A DNA stretch of 13,546 nt from an uncultured bacterium. Its GTDB lineage: Bacteria > Bacteroidota > Bacteroidia > Bacteroidales > Paludibacteraceae. Made by a program: the position numbers and the translations under genes. The DNA lies in NCBI GenBank assembly GCA_947074225.1, contig CAMTOX010000011.1:1-13546 (forward strand), written 5' to 3'. Positions 1 through 8,959 of the stretch are shown piece by piece (positions within the stretch are counted from its first letter, which is position 1; every line of letters starts with the position of its first letter). The notes under the pieces were generated by a model, which saw only the letters and a program-made list of their open reading frames with translations, ran no database searches and was not told the origin of the DNA.

Positions 1-47
1 GAGATTTCTGAATGTGACTGGAGTTCAGACGTGTGCTCTTCCGATCT
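1..47 (+). other. Illumina P7 index adapter remnant (assembly artefact)
   Basis: Bases 14-47 match the 34-base TruSeq read-2 adapter (begins GTGACTGGAGTTC, ends GCTCTTCCGATCT). Bases 1-5 (GAGAT) match the end of the P7 flow-cell primer that precedes the index. The eight bases between, TTCTGAAT, are the reverse complement of ATTCAGAA, which I recall as i7 index D705. Genomic sequence should start at base 48. This is a synthetic library sequence left at a contig end, not biology. Confidence 0.97.
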
Positions 48-588
48 GCTTGTTTTACACTGACAGTTATTTATGCAAATCATAAATTTTAAAGATGATC
101 GAATTAGTTGTCAGAATATCTCTGAATTTTAAATAAACAAATCGCTATGTTTATATGCTATAAGCAGTTGTGTCTATAGCTGTCTATCTATAAATCTATT
201 TGCTTTGCCATGAAACGGAACTAAAAAAGTTTTTATTTCTATGCAAAAATCATACTAAAATAAGTGCTCTTCTGTTGTATCTAAAATTTAACGGAAGGTC
301 TCGGCAGTATCTATGCTTCCTGATTCTATGTGTTCATAGTCAATTATTTGTGTGAACAATCAGTGCCTCGCAAATATTCAACTCTGTTTTCTGATGTATC
401 ACTTAATAATGGTAGTTTTTAGCCAATACTTCCATCTATTAATGGGATGTGAAGAATAACATTAGGTGTAAACTAAAAATACTATGAATGAATTCATTAT
501 TTTAGTACTCCCTTAGTTATTGGGTAAAATTATCTCTTCGCAAATATCATGTACATCTGTTGCCTGAAGATGTACTAAAAAAGCGTAC
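48..588. other. AT-rich non-coding stretch, nothing recognised
   Basis: No reading frame of convincing length or composition exists on either strand here, and I see no tRNA, rRNA or repeat array. It lies between the adapter-contaminated contig end and the terminator of the leftward protease gene, so it may be the flank of a gene lying off the contig. Confidence 0.5.
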
Positions 589-623
589 AAAAGGACTGTT
601 GTAAAATGGTCAACAGTCCTTTT
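589..623 (-). terminator. Rho-independent terminator of the degQ-like gene
   Basis: There is a perfect 13-bp inverted repeat: AAAAGGACTGTTG at 589-601 and its complement at 611-623, with a 9-base loop. It lies 64 bases downstream of the leftward protease stop codon. Read on the minus strand, the stem ends in TTTT and a further run of six T follows after a few bases. The stem also ends in TTTT on the plus strand, so it could work in both directions. Confidence 0.75.
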
Positions 624-687
624 GGTGTGTCAGTTTATAAGAATTTTATTTTGAATGTTTCTGCCGCTAAAATTCTCTTTAGTGTTT

Positions 688-2163
688 TTAATTGTTTAGA
701 TCTATAGCGTAGTGAGCAATCTGTCCATTCGGATAGGCACCGCTAATAAAGAGTGCTTTATCAGTGTCACTACTGTTGAGTGCTTTTTCAACAACTTTCG
801 ATAGATCTTCTTCTGTTCCTATAGTGGTATTGTTTACCTTAAGAATCAAGAATCCTTTTTGTATGCCTGCTTTTGCTAGTTTGCCATTCTTCTCTAGGCT
901 GGTCACCTGTAAACCTCTAGCAAGTCTAAACTTGGCTTTTAACTCATTAGAGAGTGGTTCAAAAGATGCTCCGAGTAATCCCATATCTACGGCTTTCACT
1001 ACATCTGTGTTTCCGGCACGATTTGTTAGTTCCACAGTAGCGGTCATCTCTTTGCCATTGCGAAGGTAACCCACCTGTATTTTATCTCCCGGTCTGTAAC
1101 GTCCCACTTGCTCTTGCAATTGTGATACCGAATTGATTTTCACATTGTTAATAGTAGTTATGATATCGCCTTTCTTTAATCCTGCTTTACCCGCAGAACT
1201 ATTTTCCATAATCTCTGCCACATAAGCACCGGCAAGGGTAGGGAGGTTGTTCTCTTTGGCAAAGTTAGCGTCTATATCACGAATCTGAATACCTAAAATT
1301 GCCCGTTGTACTACACCAAATTCCTTGAGGTCAGAAACTACTTTGGCAACGATGCTGGTAGGAACAGCAAAAGCATATCCGGCGTATGAACCGGTTTGCG
1401 ATGCTATGGCAGTATTGATACCTACTAGTTCTCCGCGTGTATTTACCAGTGCTCCTCCGCTATTGCCGGGGTTTACAGCTGCATCTGTTTGGATGAAGGA
1501 CTCTATCTTCATGTCGTTATTCAGAATGTTAATATTTCGCGCTTTGGCACTTACAATACCTGCTGTTACTGTCGAGGTAAGATTAAAGGGATTACCTACA
1601 GCCAATACCCATTCGCCAATCATTAACTCGTCTGAGTTTCCGAAAGTGATTGGCTGCAATCCGTTAGCGTCAATCTTTAAGAGTGCTAAGTCGGTAGTCG
1701 GATCGGTACCAATGACCGATGCTTCAAAAGAGCGTTTGTCATTTAAGGTGATCTCTATGCTGGTGGCACCGCTTATAACATGGTTGTTGGTAACGATATA
1801 TCCGTCGGGGCTAATGATTACTCCTGAGCCGGATCCCATCTGTTCCTGACTGCGTGGTTGTGAAGGGCGACCAAAGAAATACTCAAAGAACTGATTGTTG
1901 CCATATTGCTGAGCACTAGTTAAAATTTTAGTCTTTACGTGTACTACCGTATTGATAGTGTGCTCGGCGGCTGAGGTAAAATCCGTAGGGGCAGAACTCT
2001 GACTGCTGTTCGATATAAATTGTACCGGCATAACTGTCTCTTCTAAGACATATGCATTCTCTTCTTGTTGTATTACTTTGCTGGTGACCCATGCGGTGGC
2101 GCCACTTACCATTACAACTCCTAATATAAGCAGGAGTGTGCGATGAAGGTTCTCTAATTTCAT
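688..2163 (-). CDS. degQ: DegQ/HtrA (Do) family periplasmic serine protease
   Basis: This is a trypsin-like serine endoprotease and chaperone of envelope protein quality control, which degrades misfolded periplasmic proteins. The product is 491 residues, close to the usual DegP/DegQ length. Residues 8-26 form a hydrophobic N-terminal signal or anchor segment. The protease domain spans about 65-282, with a complete triad visible: His128 (TNNHV), Asp158 (TTDLALL) and Ser235 (NPGNSGGAL). Two PDZ domains follow at about 288-380 (with GLKKGDIITTIN) and 396-485. The loop after the first strands (about 84-110, rich in Q, F and S) corresponds to the LA loop. The ATG at 2163 places the hydrophobic segment directly at the N terminus, which supports this start. 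The gene stands alone, is divergent from the large secreted protein gene, and has its own terminator hairpin. DegP and DegQ cannot be told apart here, and such genes are often simply called Do or HtrA. The family is often induced by envelope stress, but no specific operator is visible. Confidence 0.95.
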   Translation of the reverse strand: MKLENLHRTLLLILGVVMVSGATAWVTSKVIQQEENAYVLEETVMPVQFISNSSQSSAPTDFTSAAEHTINTVVHVKTKILTSAQQYGNNQFFEYFFGRPSQPRSQEQMGSGSGVIISPDGYIVTNNHVISGATSIEITLNDKRSFEASVIGTDPTTDLALLKIDANGLQPITFGNSDELMIGEWVLAVGNPFNLTSTVTAGIVSAKARNINILNNDMKIESFIQTDAAVNPGNSGGALVNTRGELVGINTAIASQTGSYAGYAFAVPTSIVAKVVSDLKEFGVVQRAILGIQIRDIDANFAKENNLPTLAGAYVAEIMENSSAGKAGLKKGDIITTINNVKINSVSQLQEQVGRYRPGDKIQVGYLRNGKEMTATVELTNRAGNTDVVKAVDMGLLGASFEPLSNELKAKFRLARGLQVTSLEKNGKLAKAGIQKGFLILKVNNTTIGTEEDLSKVVEKALNSSDTDKALFISGAYPNGQIAHYAIDLNN

Positions 2164-3137
2164 AACATATTGTGTTAAAGGTTATCTCTCTTTTATTTTG
2201 AAATCTCTATCTTGGAATCTTTTCTCTTTATTTCCGATATCTCAAACCCTGTTATTGTTTGTGATATTTCTGGATAATGGAGGAGATCAAAATAGATTAA
2301 TTCTCTGTTTTCTATTTTCAATACAAATATAATGATAGTTCTTATTAAAAGATCTCAAACTATGTTTTTGTATAGTTAAATTTAACCTCAACTTCAAATA
2401 CTAGTTTAATCGTTAACATAAATATAACGTTTATGTTTGATATTTATTGCTGTGTTAGTTAAATTTTAATAGGCTTATATGCTTATTCTCTTTTAATGTT
2501 CTATCTGAAATAGTAAAGTTTTTTCTTTCCTATTTATATGCTGTATATTGCATTTATTAAGTATCACAATACATTCCAAAATAGCTCTTAAGGCTCTGAT
2601 TTTATGATTTTTTTCAGTCATTATAGGTTTCATGATTATAAGTGCGTTCTAATATTAGATTTTAAATCGTGTTCATATAGATTCAATCGTATGAAAGTGA
2701 TCGTCTATTTTTAATCTTCACTAATTCGTATTTACTTATGCTGAATTCATTTTCTTCGCTTTCTTTAATCTCTTAGGGCTCATTATTTTAAATTTTAGTA
2801 CACCACTTAACTTTTTATAGATAGTAATGGTATTAATCTTGATAATTTTCTCTTAAATATAATATTAATAGAATCTCTTAATAGGAGTTTTAATAATCAA
2901 TTTAAATCCATTCAGTTTTAATTCAAATAGAGTAAAAGTATTTTGCTTGTAGAACTCTTCTTAATAACTGATTTTTGAGAGTTATGTTATAGGAATTTAA
3001 AATATTGAGACATAGTGAATAACTTTTTTCTAGTGTTTCATTAATTAGATTGTTATTTCTTTAGCACAGAAAATATTGTATTTAATAAAAACCCTTTCAC
3101 ATCGTATGATGTTGATAATATATTAATTACGCTTGAT
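2164..3137. other. Long AT-rich divergent intergenic region
   Basis: These 974 bases separate the start codons of two divergent genes. They are strongly AT-rich with stops in all frames, and contain no repeat array, RNA gene or credible small protein that I could see. A TAnnTTTG match on the plus strand (TATGTTTG, 2432-2439) has no well-spaced TTTG box and lies about 700 bases from the next start. No clear promoter was found just upstream of 3138. Confidence 0.5.
2324..2331 (-). promoter_or_regulatory. Candidate -7 box for the degQ-like gene
   Basis: On the minus strand this reads TATATTTG, a full match to the Bacteroidota -7 consensus TAnnTTTG. It would give a leader of about 150 bases. The nearest upstream TTTG (minus strand, complement of 2356-2359) is 24 bases away, longer than the usual 19-21, so the call rests on one box only. 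Confidence 0.3.
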
Positions 3138-6100
3138 ATGAAATCTATTCTTTCTCTTTTCTCTAATGCTAAAAGATCAAAATACTTCTGTTTTATTTTA
3201 CTGTTGACTATTTGTAGTATTCTGCATCCTAATAAATTATCTGCTTCCGTCACTCTAGCCACTGGCGATACCATTTGTATTAAAGGGCTTGTAGTCGATG
3301 CTTCTGCCGATACCGTATATCGTTTTGTGACTTCTGAGAGCGCATCGGCAATAGACGATATCTCTTCTCCCGATATGAACTCCTTATGGCGCATCACCTA
3401 TCAGAATGACACCATTAGCTTTTGCGATATCGTTACCAATAGGTATATGGCTATCGATGCCTCAAATACCAATGCTTTAGCACTGCAAACAGATCCATTC
3501 TATTGGGTGCTTTATGATAATGACACTAAAATGCATTCGGCAGAAGATGAATCATTAAACTTCTCTTTCGATGCCTCAACAGGTTTTGTTGCCAATGCAG
3601 TACCGATAGATTTAATCTTGATTCCCTACTTTTATAAGTTACAACTTTATGACCTCATCATGAGTTTCTGGACTTTACATGTCGATAGTGTGGCATCCGA
3701 TACTATTATTACAATATCATCAAATGACAATAAGTACTATATGCCTGCCGATACTGCTGTTAATCCCATGATTATAGATACGCTGTCAGTACCATATACA
3801 CTCTCTAGCAATGAGAGTTGGATTCAAATTAATGCCGATACCATTCAGGTAGCAACCATGGCAAATGAAGAGTTTCGTCAAGGCACTATTAATTTGGCAC
3901 GTAGCAATAATACCGATACCACTGTTATTAGAATTTCTCAATTTAATCCGGGTAATAGTCTTAATTTAGCCCATTATAGAGGCATGAGTGGTCGTGCACT
4001 TTTGAGCAATGGCCTACAGGCAGTAACAGAGTATAAAAGGATCTATTTCTGTACTTCGGGGCAAAATGTAAATTTAAACTATCCTTTAACCAATGGCGAC
4101 CGTGCACCGCAAGCCTATTACCGATGGTTTAATTACACTACTTTAGGAACTGTCTCTTCGGCTTTGAATCTCTCCAGTCGTTTCAAGTCTTTTACTAACA
4201 ATACCGGTAAATACTATTTGGGCTATGATGCTACTCAAGTCACCTATTCGGTCACAAGTAGTGCTTTGCCCATTACCATAGCTTGCGAAGCTTCAAACTA
4301 CACCGATTATAACAAAGTTGGCAATAACTTCTATGAACCTACCTTAAGTTACCGTGCATTGTATGAGTTACAGGCTGCTTCTGTCATTGCCGACTCTCTC
4401 AAGAGTGCTGCGGCAGTGGGGAGCTCGCCAACCGATTATTTTGAAAACTATACCGTTACTGCGCCCATAAGTGAGACCATCTATTTGTCTACTCGCTATG
4501 ATTGCAATGGCTCTTTAGCGAGTTATTATGCCTACAATACCTCCGGAACTATTCAACGTGTCACCTCTGTAGCACTCTATGCCAATGGTGTTAAGCAAAC
4601 ACTTAAGTGGAACGATGGGAGGTCGTTCGTTGTCCCTACCATCAATAGCAGCGGCGTGGTGACCTATCTTTTGCAAGGTACACTGAGCGATAGTACTAAA
4701 GTAAATATTGCTAAATATAGTGTTACTTATGTTTCACAAACAGAGGTGGGACCTATTCAAGTGGGAAGTAGCAATATGTTGGCTACCAATGCAGAACTTT
4801 TTTCAGATTACTACTACCTGGGTGGCGATTGGTATTATGGTATCAGTCATAACGCCCCCTTCACTAACTGGCAGGCGGCAACATTAGGATATGCCTATAA
4901 CTCTTCCTATAAAGCAGTCTATCCGCGCCGATTCACCGCTAATGCTTTTGCTTCAGCATTTGAGTATCAGTTTATCTCTACCACCACGTTTGCTCAAGCG
5001 AGCTATATTACCTCCGGTGTTTCGCCGGTTCCTTATACGCCTTATCCGGGATATAATGGTCCGCAGCTATCCTCAGGCATGCTCTATGTGAATCCTGCCG
5101 GCAATAGAGTGACTGTGAGTGAAGCAGCTTTTTCTGTGACGGATTATAAAGCATCTGATGAATTTTTCGTTACCCTCTATGTCAATAATGTGTCTCAATA
5201 TCTTAGCCGTACTTTCCAATTGACCTTCTATGTCGAGGAGTTGGTAAATGGCAGTTATGTGCCGGTGCTGCAATATATCACGGGATCTCTCTCTACACGT
5301 CAGGGTAGATGGTTTCAGGTAGGGTGGCATTTTCAGTTGCCTACTCCTGTAACAGGAAATTACCGCGTTCGGGTGGAAAATTCAGGCAATGCCTCCATGC
5401 GTAATAATTATCTGTTAAATCAATTTGGCATCTATCAAAAACGCTCTTTTATCACCGCTTATGGGGTCTATAATGGCTGTGCTTCATTGACCGATTCTAT
5501 AAAACAAGTGGCATTGCAAATAAGTTTCGATAGTTTAAATCTCTTTACCGCTGCCTCAGATAGCATACGTCTTTATTATCAATGTACAGACTCTACCGGA
5601 ACTGTAATACCATTGGTAAATAATACTTTGTCTACAACTGATGATTATGGAAGCATATGGATGAAAAATGTTCCTACAGTAACAGCCAACTATCCCATCT
5701 ATGCCAATACCGCAGATTCTACTGCATTAATGTATTATTTGGCTGCTAAAGCCACAGCGTCAAATTATACCGGTGCTTTTTATTGCGACCAGACTGATTA
5801 TCACTACTTCTGTCTCATCTTCGAGAGTGATCAACTCAATGCTTGTCAAAGTTATAAGGTGAATCTCTATAATGATGCTTCACTAGCTTCTTCGGCTTTG
5901 GTGGGGAGTGCCAACTTTGTTCCCATAGGTATGTGCATCTATCAAATCAACGGCGATGCTTCCACCGATGTCTCGCAAGGTATCTGTCCTTCTACGACCG
6001 ATTCTATTACCATAAAGCAACAGGTCATGCTGGATGAGGATAAATTTGCATGGGTAAATGGGTATTATGATTGGATAAAGGGCGATGCAAGCAGTTTTAG

Positions 6101-8579
6101 CGGCAGTGGCTGTTATGCCGGCTACGATTATGATTCCGTTTTAGCTGCCTTACGCGCTCTACATACCGATACCACCTATATGGATACCAAGGTGCTTCCT
6201 ACAGCAGCAACCGCTTTCATATCTTCTTCACAACTTAAACTTCTTCAGGCATTAATTTCCGATGCGGTGTTATGGCTTTATCAACAAAAGTTGAATGTAG
6301 CTCTTTATGATACGGTAAATTACTTTACACTCTATGGCTATCCTGACACCATGATGCCAGATGATGAGGTGACCGATATCACCTTATGCAATGATTTTAT
6401 CTCCATTGCGGTGACGTTGAAATCTAAAACGCCATGGCTGCAGTTTGGACGCTATGGCGAAACCTACAACACTACAGGCGCTGAGGTGATTCGTCAGGCA
6501 AGTTTGAATACCAAGCAGGTCAATGGCGATGGTTTCACACTGCCCGTGAAGAGCTGTGGATATACCTTTACAGATACGCTTCTTTTGGGCGATATGCTTT
6601 TAATAGCCTCCTCAGATACCCTCTTCAATAGCTATTTGGGCAAAGTGCTCTTTGAACAGGTGGTGTTGACAAAAAGTCAAGATTCTCTTCTGCTCAAGGT
6701 CAATTCGCGCAACAGTGCTGTGCCGGCACTTACTGAGGGAGAGACTTACGATGTTCTTATTGAACTAACACAAGGTGAGGGCAGCTGTTCAACGGGCTAT
6801 CAGCGTGTGCGTCTCATTGTGCAACCTGCCACACTCTATTGGCAAGGCACATCCGGCACCTCTTGGAATAATGGCGCCAACTGGTCTTTAGGAACTAGCG
6901 ATGGCAGCAACGCTGCTACCACGCAAAGTTATTATGCCGCTTTAAAATCTACCAATATCATCATTCCTCAGGCTTCGGTGGTGCCTGTCGTATACCCTTC
7001 GCAAGCTACAGATACCAATAGTGCTCAGCTTTTAATGCATGATCTCACCTATGAGGTGAACCGTTGTCAGAATATCTACTTTGCACCTCAGGCCATGCTC
7101 GTCGGGCAGGAGTATCTCAGTTATGACAGTGCCTTTCTCGATGTCACTCTTCCCACCAAGCAGTGGGTGCTTATGAGTGCCCCTATTCGCGGATTGGTAT
7201 CGGGCGATCTTTATGTTTCTACTTCCGCTGCCACATCAAATGCCTTTAGCTCTTTGGGCACTTGCAACAGCAGACTCTCCATACCTTTTTGGCAATCGGT
7301 CTACAATAGTTATGTGGAATCGCAAAGTAGTGCTGGCAGCACTTCGGTGGGCAATGTGTCATGGAGTAACCCCTCCAATGGCATGGCAACAGACTATGTG
7401 CCACGCAGCGGCTTCTGTGTCTGGGTAGAAGATTATGCCTCCTCAAAAGATACCATCACGTTGCGGCTGCCCAAAAGTGATGCTAGTTACTACTACTTTA
7501 ATGCCGATGATTCACCCTCTTCACTGTCCATAGATGTCGCACGTCCAAACGACTATTATAAGTTAGCCTTTATAGATTCGTTATGGAGTGGTGTCAACAC
7601 TGTGACGCACTATAGCGATTCTTCACGTTTGGGACTTACCGGCAACCCCTTCATGACAACCCTCTATGCCTCCTCCTTCTTTGATGACAATCCGCATCTT
7701 ACCGGAAGCTATTGGGTAGTCAAGTCAGGAGCCATCGTGGCATGTTCCTCTTCGGGCGAATCTACCTCTACCACTGCCGATGTTGTGAATATAAAACCGT
7801 ATGAGGGATTCTTTGTGCAGACAGATACCTCAACTTATTTCAAGGCAGATGCTATGACATTCTACTCTTCGGCCACCTATCCGCAAAGCAGTAAAAGTGC
7901 TGCTCCCTCAGCCGCTGTTTCGGTGTCACGTCTTTACCTCACTGCCATGGTAAATGGTCATGCCAGCACAGTACTCGTTGTCGAGAAGCCTTCTGCCAAC
8001 GATGGTTATGTCATGCGTGAGGATGTGGAGCTTCTTCTATTCGATACTAAACTCACCCCCTCGGCACTCTATACGGTTGCGGGAAATCGTGCCTTGCAAA
8101 TCAATGTGCTGTCGCAACTGCAACGTGTGCCTTTAGGAATGAAGCAGCTCTCTTCAACCAACACTGCACAGCGTTTTATGCTCTCTTTTCAAGGATGCTC
8201 ATCCTTTGCCATGCCGTTGGGCATCTTCGATTCCGTAGCACAGCGCTACTACGGCATCTCCGATGATACGGTGCTGGATCTGGAACTCCCCACTTCTGCT
8301 GCTCCACGCTATTTTATCGTTACTGCCGACACCCCCGATATGGTGGAGTCGCTTCATTACTCCTCCTTGCATGTCTATACTCCGGAACGCAATAGCTGTG
8401 TGGTGCAGTCGCTCTATCCCATAACGCATTTGCGACTTTATGATAGCATCGGCAGGGTGATCGTAGAGAAGGTCTGTCACCACACCCTTTCTGAAACTTT
8501 AAATCTCTCTTCGGGAGTTTATGTTTTGGTAGTTTCTACTGCGCAAGGTACGGAAAAGGTAAAAGTGGTGATGCCATAA
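3138..8579 (+). CDS. Large secreted protein with T9SS sorting domain
   Basis: The 1,813-residue protein has no recognised enzymatic domain. Residues 1-36 look like a Sec signal peptide: charged start, hydrophobic stretch FCFILLLTICSIL, cleavage near KLSA. The cysteine at 26 lacks a proper lipobox, so this is probably not a lipoprotein. Residues about 42-180 carry W and N-rich motifs that could be a ricin-like beta-trefoil (weak). Residues about 190-270 resemble a BACON domain (SNESWIQI, then FRQGTINLAR and VIRISQF). Around 1233-1255 is a YWQGTSG..W..GANWS motif, common in large Bacteroidota surface proteins. Near 1510-1570 there is a GNPF...YEGFFVQ arrangement seen in similar proteins. The last 70 or so residues (LRLYDSIGRVIVEK, then LSSGVYVLVVS, ending EKVKVVMP) fit a type A T9SS C-terminal domain. 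It is therefore probably exported across the outer membrane and released or attached at the surface. It is a single gene followed by a strong hairpin. The specific function is unknown; a carbohydrate- or matrix-binding adhesin is only a guess. Confidence 0.9.
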   Translation: MKSILSLFSNAKRSKYFCFILLLTICSILHPNKLSASVTLATGDTICIKGLVVDASADTVYRFVTSESASAIDDISSPDMNSLWRITYQNDTISFCDIVTNRYMAIDASNTNALALQTDPFYWVLYDNDTKMHSAEDESLNFSFDASTGFVANAVPIDLILIPYFYKLQLYDLIMSFWTLHVDSVASDTIITISSNDNKYYMPADTAVNPMIIDTLSVPYTLSSNESWIQINADTIQVATMANEEFRQGTINLARSNNTDTTVIRISQFNPGNSLNLAHYRGMSGRALLSNGLQAVTEYKRIYFCTSGQNVNLNYPLTNGDRAPQAYYRWFNYTTLGTVSSALNLSSRFKSFTNNTGKYYLGYDATQVTYSVTSSALPITIACEASNYTDYNKVGNNFYEPTLSYRALYELQAASVIADSLKSAAAVGSSPTDYFENYTVTAPISETIYLSTRYDCNGSLASYYAYNTSGTIQRVTSVALYANGVKQTLKWNDGRSFVVPTINSSGVVTYLLQGTLSDSTKVNIAKYSVTYVSQTEVGPIQVGSSNMLATNAELFSDYYYLGGDWYYGISHNAPFTNWQAATLGYAYNSSYKAVYPRRFTANAFASAFEYQFISTTTFAQASYITSGVSPVPYTPYPGYNGPQLSSGMLYVNPAGNRVTVSEAAFSVTDYKASDEFFVTLYVNNVSQYLSRTFQLTFYVEELVNGSYVPVLQYITGSLSTRQGRWFQVGWHFQLPTPVTGNYRVRVENSGNASMRNNYLLNQFGIYQKRSFITAYGVYNGCASLTDSIKQVALQISFDSLNLFTAASDSIRLYYQCTDSTGTVIPLVNNTLSTTDDYGSIWMKNVPTVTANYPIYANTADSTALMYYLAAKATASNYTGAFYCDQTDYHYFCLIFESDQLNACQSYKVNLYNDASLASSALVGSANFVPIGMCIYQINGDASTDVSQGICPSTTDSITIKQQVMLDEDKFAWVNGYYDWIKGDASSFSGSGCYAGYDYDSVLAALRALHTDTTYMDTKVLPTAATAFISSSQLKLLQALISDAVLWLYQQKLNVALYDTVNYFTLYGYPDTMMPDDEVTDITLCNDFISIAVTLKSKTPWLQFGRYGETYNTTGAEVIRQASLNTKQVNGDGFTLPVKSCGYTFTDTLLLGDMLLIASSDTLFNSYLGKVLFEQVVLTKSQDSLLLKVNSRNSAVPALTEGETYDVLIELTQGEGSCSTGYQRVRLIVQPATLYWQGTSGTSWNNGANWSLGTSDGSNAATTQSYYAALKSTNIIIPQASVVPVVYPSQATDTNSAQLLMHDLTYEVNRCQNIYFAPQAMLVGQEYLSYDSAFLDVTLPTKQWVLMSAPIRGLVSGDLYVSTSAATSNAFSSLGTCNSRLSIPFWQSVYNSYVESQSSAGSTSVGNVSWSNPSNGMATDYVPRSGFCVWVEDYASSKDTITLRLPKSDASYYYFNADDSPSSLSIDVARPNDYYKLAFIDSLWSGVNTVTHYSDSSRLGLTGNPFMTTLYASSFFDDNPHLTGSYWVVKSGAIVACSSSGESTSTTADVVNIKPYEGFFVQTDTSTYFKADAMTFYSSATYPQSSKSAAPSAAVSVSRLYLTAMVNGHASTVLVVEKPSANDGYVMREDVELLLFDTKLTPSALYTVAGNRALQINVLSQLQRVPLGMKQLSSTNTAQRFMLSFQGCSSFAMPLGIFDSVAQRYYGISDDTVLDLELPTSAAPRYFIVTADTPDMVESLHYSSLHVYTPERNSCVVQSLYPITHLRLYDSIGRVIVEKVCHHTLSETLNLSSGVYVLVVSTAQGTEKVKVVMP

Positions 8580-8619
8580 GAAAATCACTAATTTTATCTC
8601 TCTTCATATTGCTGTCAAA

Positions 8620-8652
8620 GAGGGTACAAAGAGGGTACAAATAGGGACCAAA
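8620..8652 (+). repeat. Three tandem 11-base units before the hairpin
   Basis: Units at 8620-8630 and 8631-8641 are identical (GAGGGTACAAA). The third, 8642-8652 (TAGGGACCAAA), differs at three positions and lies inside the left arm of the 20-bp hairpin that follows. Confidence 0.8.
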
Positions 8653-8684
8653 TTCGGATGTATGTCCGAATTTGGTCCCTATTT
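8639..8684 (+). terminator. Perfect 20-bp hairpin after the T9SS protein gene
   Basis: The left arm 8639-8658 (starts AAATAGGGACC, ends TTCGGA) is exactly complementary to the right arm 8665-8684, with a 6-base loop TGTATG. It begins 60 bases after the stop codon, so a transcription terminator or 3'-end stabilising structure is the natural reading. The T-tract is poor (ATTT, later GGGGTTTT), so it might instead be a member of a dispersed palindromic repeat family. Confidence 0.65.
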
Positions 8685-8706
8685 GATGGGGTTTTGTGGC
8701 GCATAT

Positions 8707-8884
8707 GATGCTTGTTTCGCAGCGTGTTGAATGTTCGGCTGTCGCCTCACGGTGAATACTCGGCGATGCCTCGTGTTGAATGTTCGCTAACGCTCACGTA
8801 GAATGCTTGCTTCGCAGCGTGTATGATGTGTTTTTTAAATTCAACGTGCAGCATTCAACGCATGGCATTCCCCATGCAGCATTC
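8707..8884. repeat. Degenerate palindromic repeat cluster A
   Basis: Five forward units of 22-25 bases begin at 8707, 8729, 8754, 8778 and 8801. Each starts GATG or GAAT(G/A) and continues with a small GC-rich core such as GCTTGCTTCGCAGCG, TTCGGCTGTCGCCTCACG or CTCGGCGATGCCTCG. They are followed by GATGTG plus a run of six T (8825-8836). Then come reverse-complement style units with a 14-base period, ATTCAACGTGCAGC and relatives, at 8839, 8853 and 8867. Non-coding. Same family and plan as clusters B, C and D. Confidence 0.85.
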
Positions 8885-8918
8885 TTTTGTTGATTTTATA
8901 AAATTATTTTGCATAATA

Positions 8919-8950
8919 TTTGTATACAGATTATAAATAGATTAATTTTG
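8919..8950 (+). promoter_or_regulatory. Bacteroidota-type promoter for fbp
   Basis: TTTG at 8919-8922 and TAATTTTG at 8943-8950 fit the -33 and -7 boxes (TTTG, TAnnTTTG) with a 20-base spacer, the preferred distance. Transcription would start near 8957, only a few bases before the first unit of repeat cluster B at 8960, so the leader of about 280 bases would consist mainly of that cluster. Confidence 0.6.
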
Positions 8951-8959
8951 TCGACAGAG

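Noticed and set aside
1325..1849. Plus-strand frame of 174 codons within the protease gene
   Set aside because: It is antisense to the catalytic domain of a well-conserved HtrA protease.
2432..2439. TATGTTTG as promoter for the large secreted protein gene
   Set aside because: It matches TAnnTTTG but has no TTTG at the proper distance and lies about 700 bases from the start codon in very AT-rich DNA, so a chance match is likely.
3138..3218. Lipoprotein signal for the large secreted protein
   Set aside because: The only early cysteine in the hydrophobic segment (residue 26) is preceded by LTI, not by a lipobox ending in Gly, Ala or Ser.
3053..3397. Minus-strand frame of 114 codons at the start of the large secreted protein gene
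   Set aside because: It is mostly antisense to the signal peptide and N-terminal region of the 1,813-residue protein, and the protein resembles nothing known.
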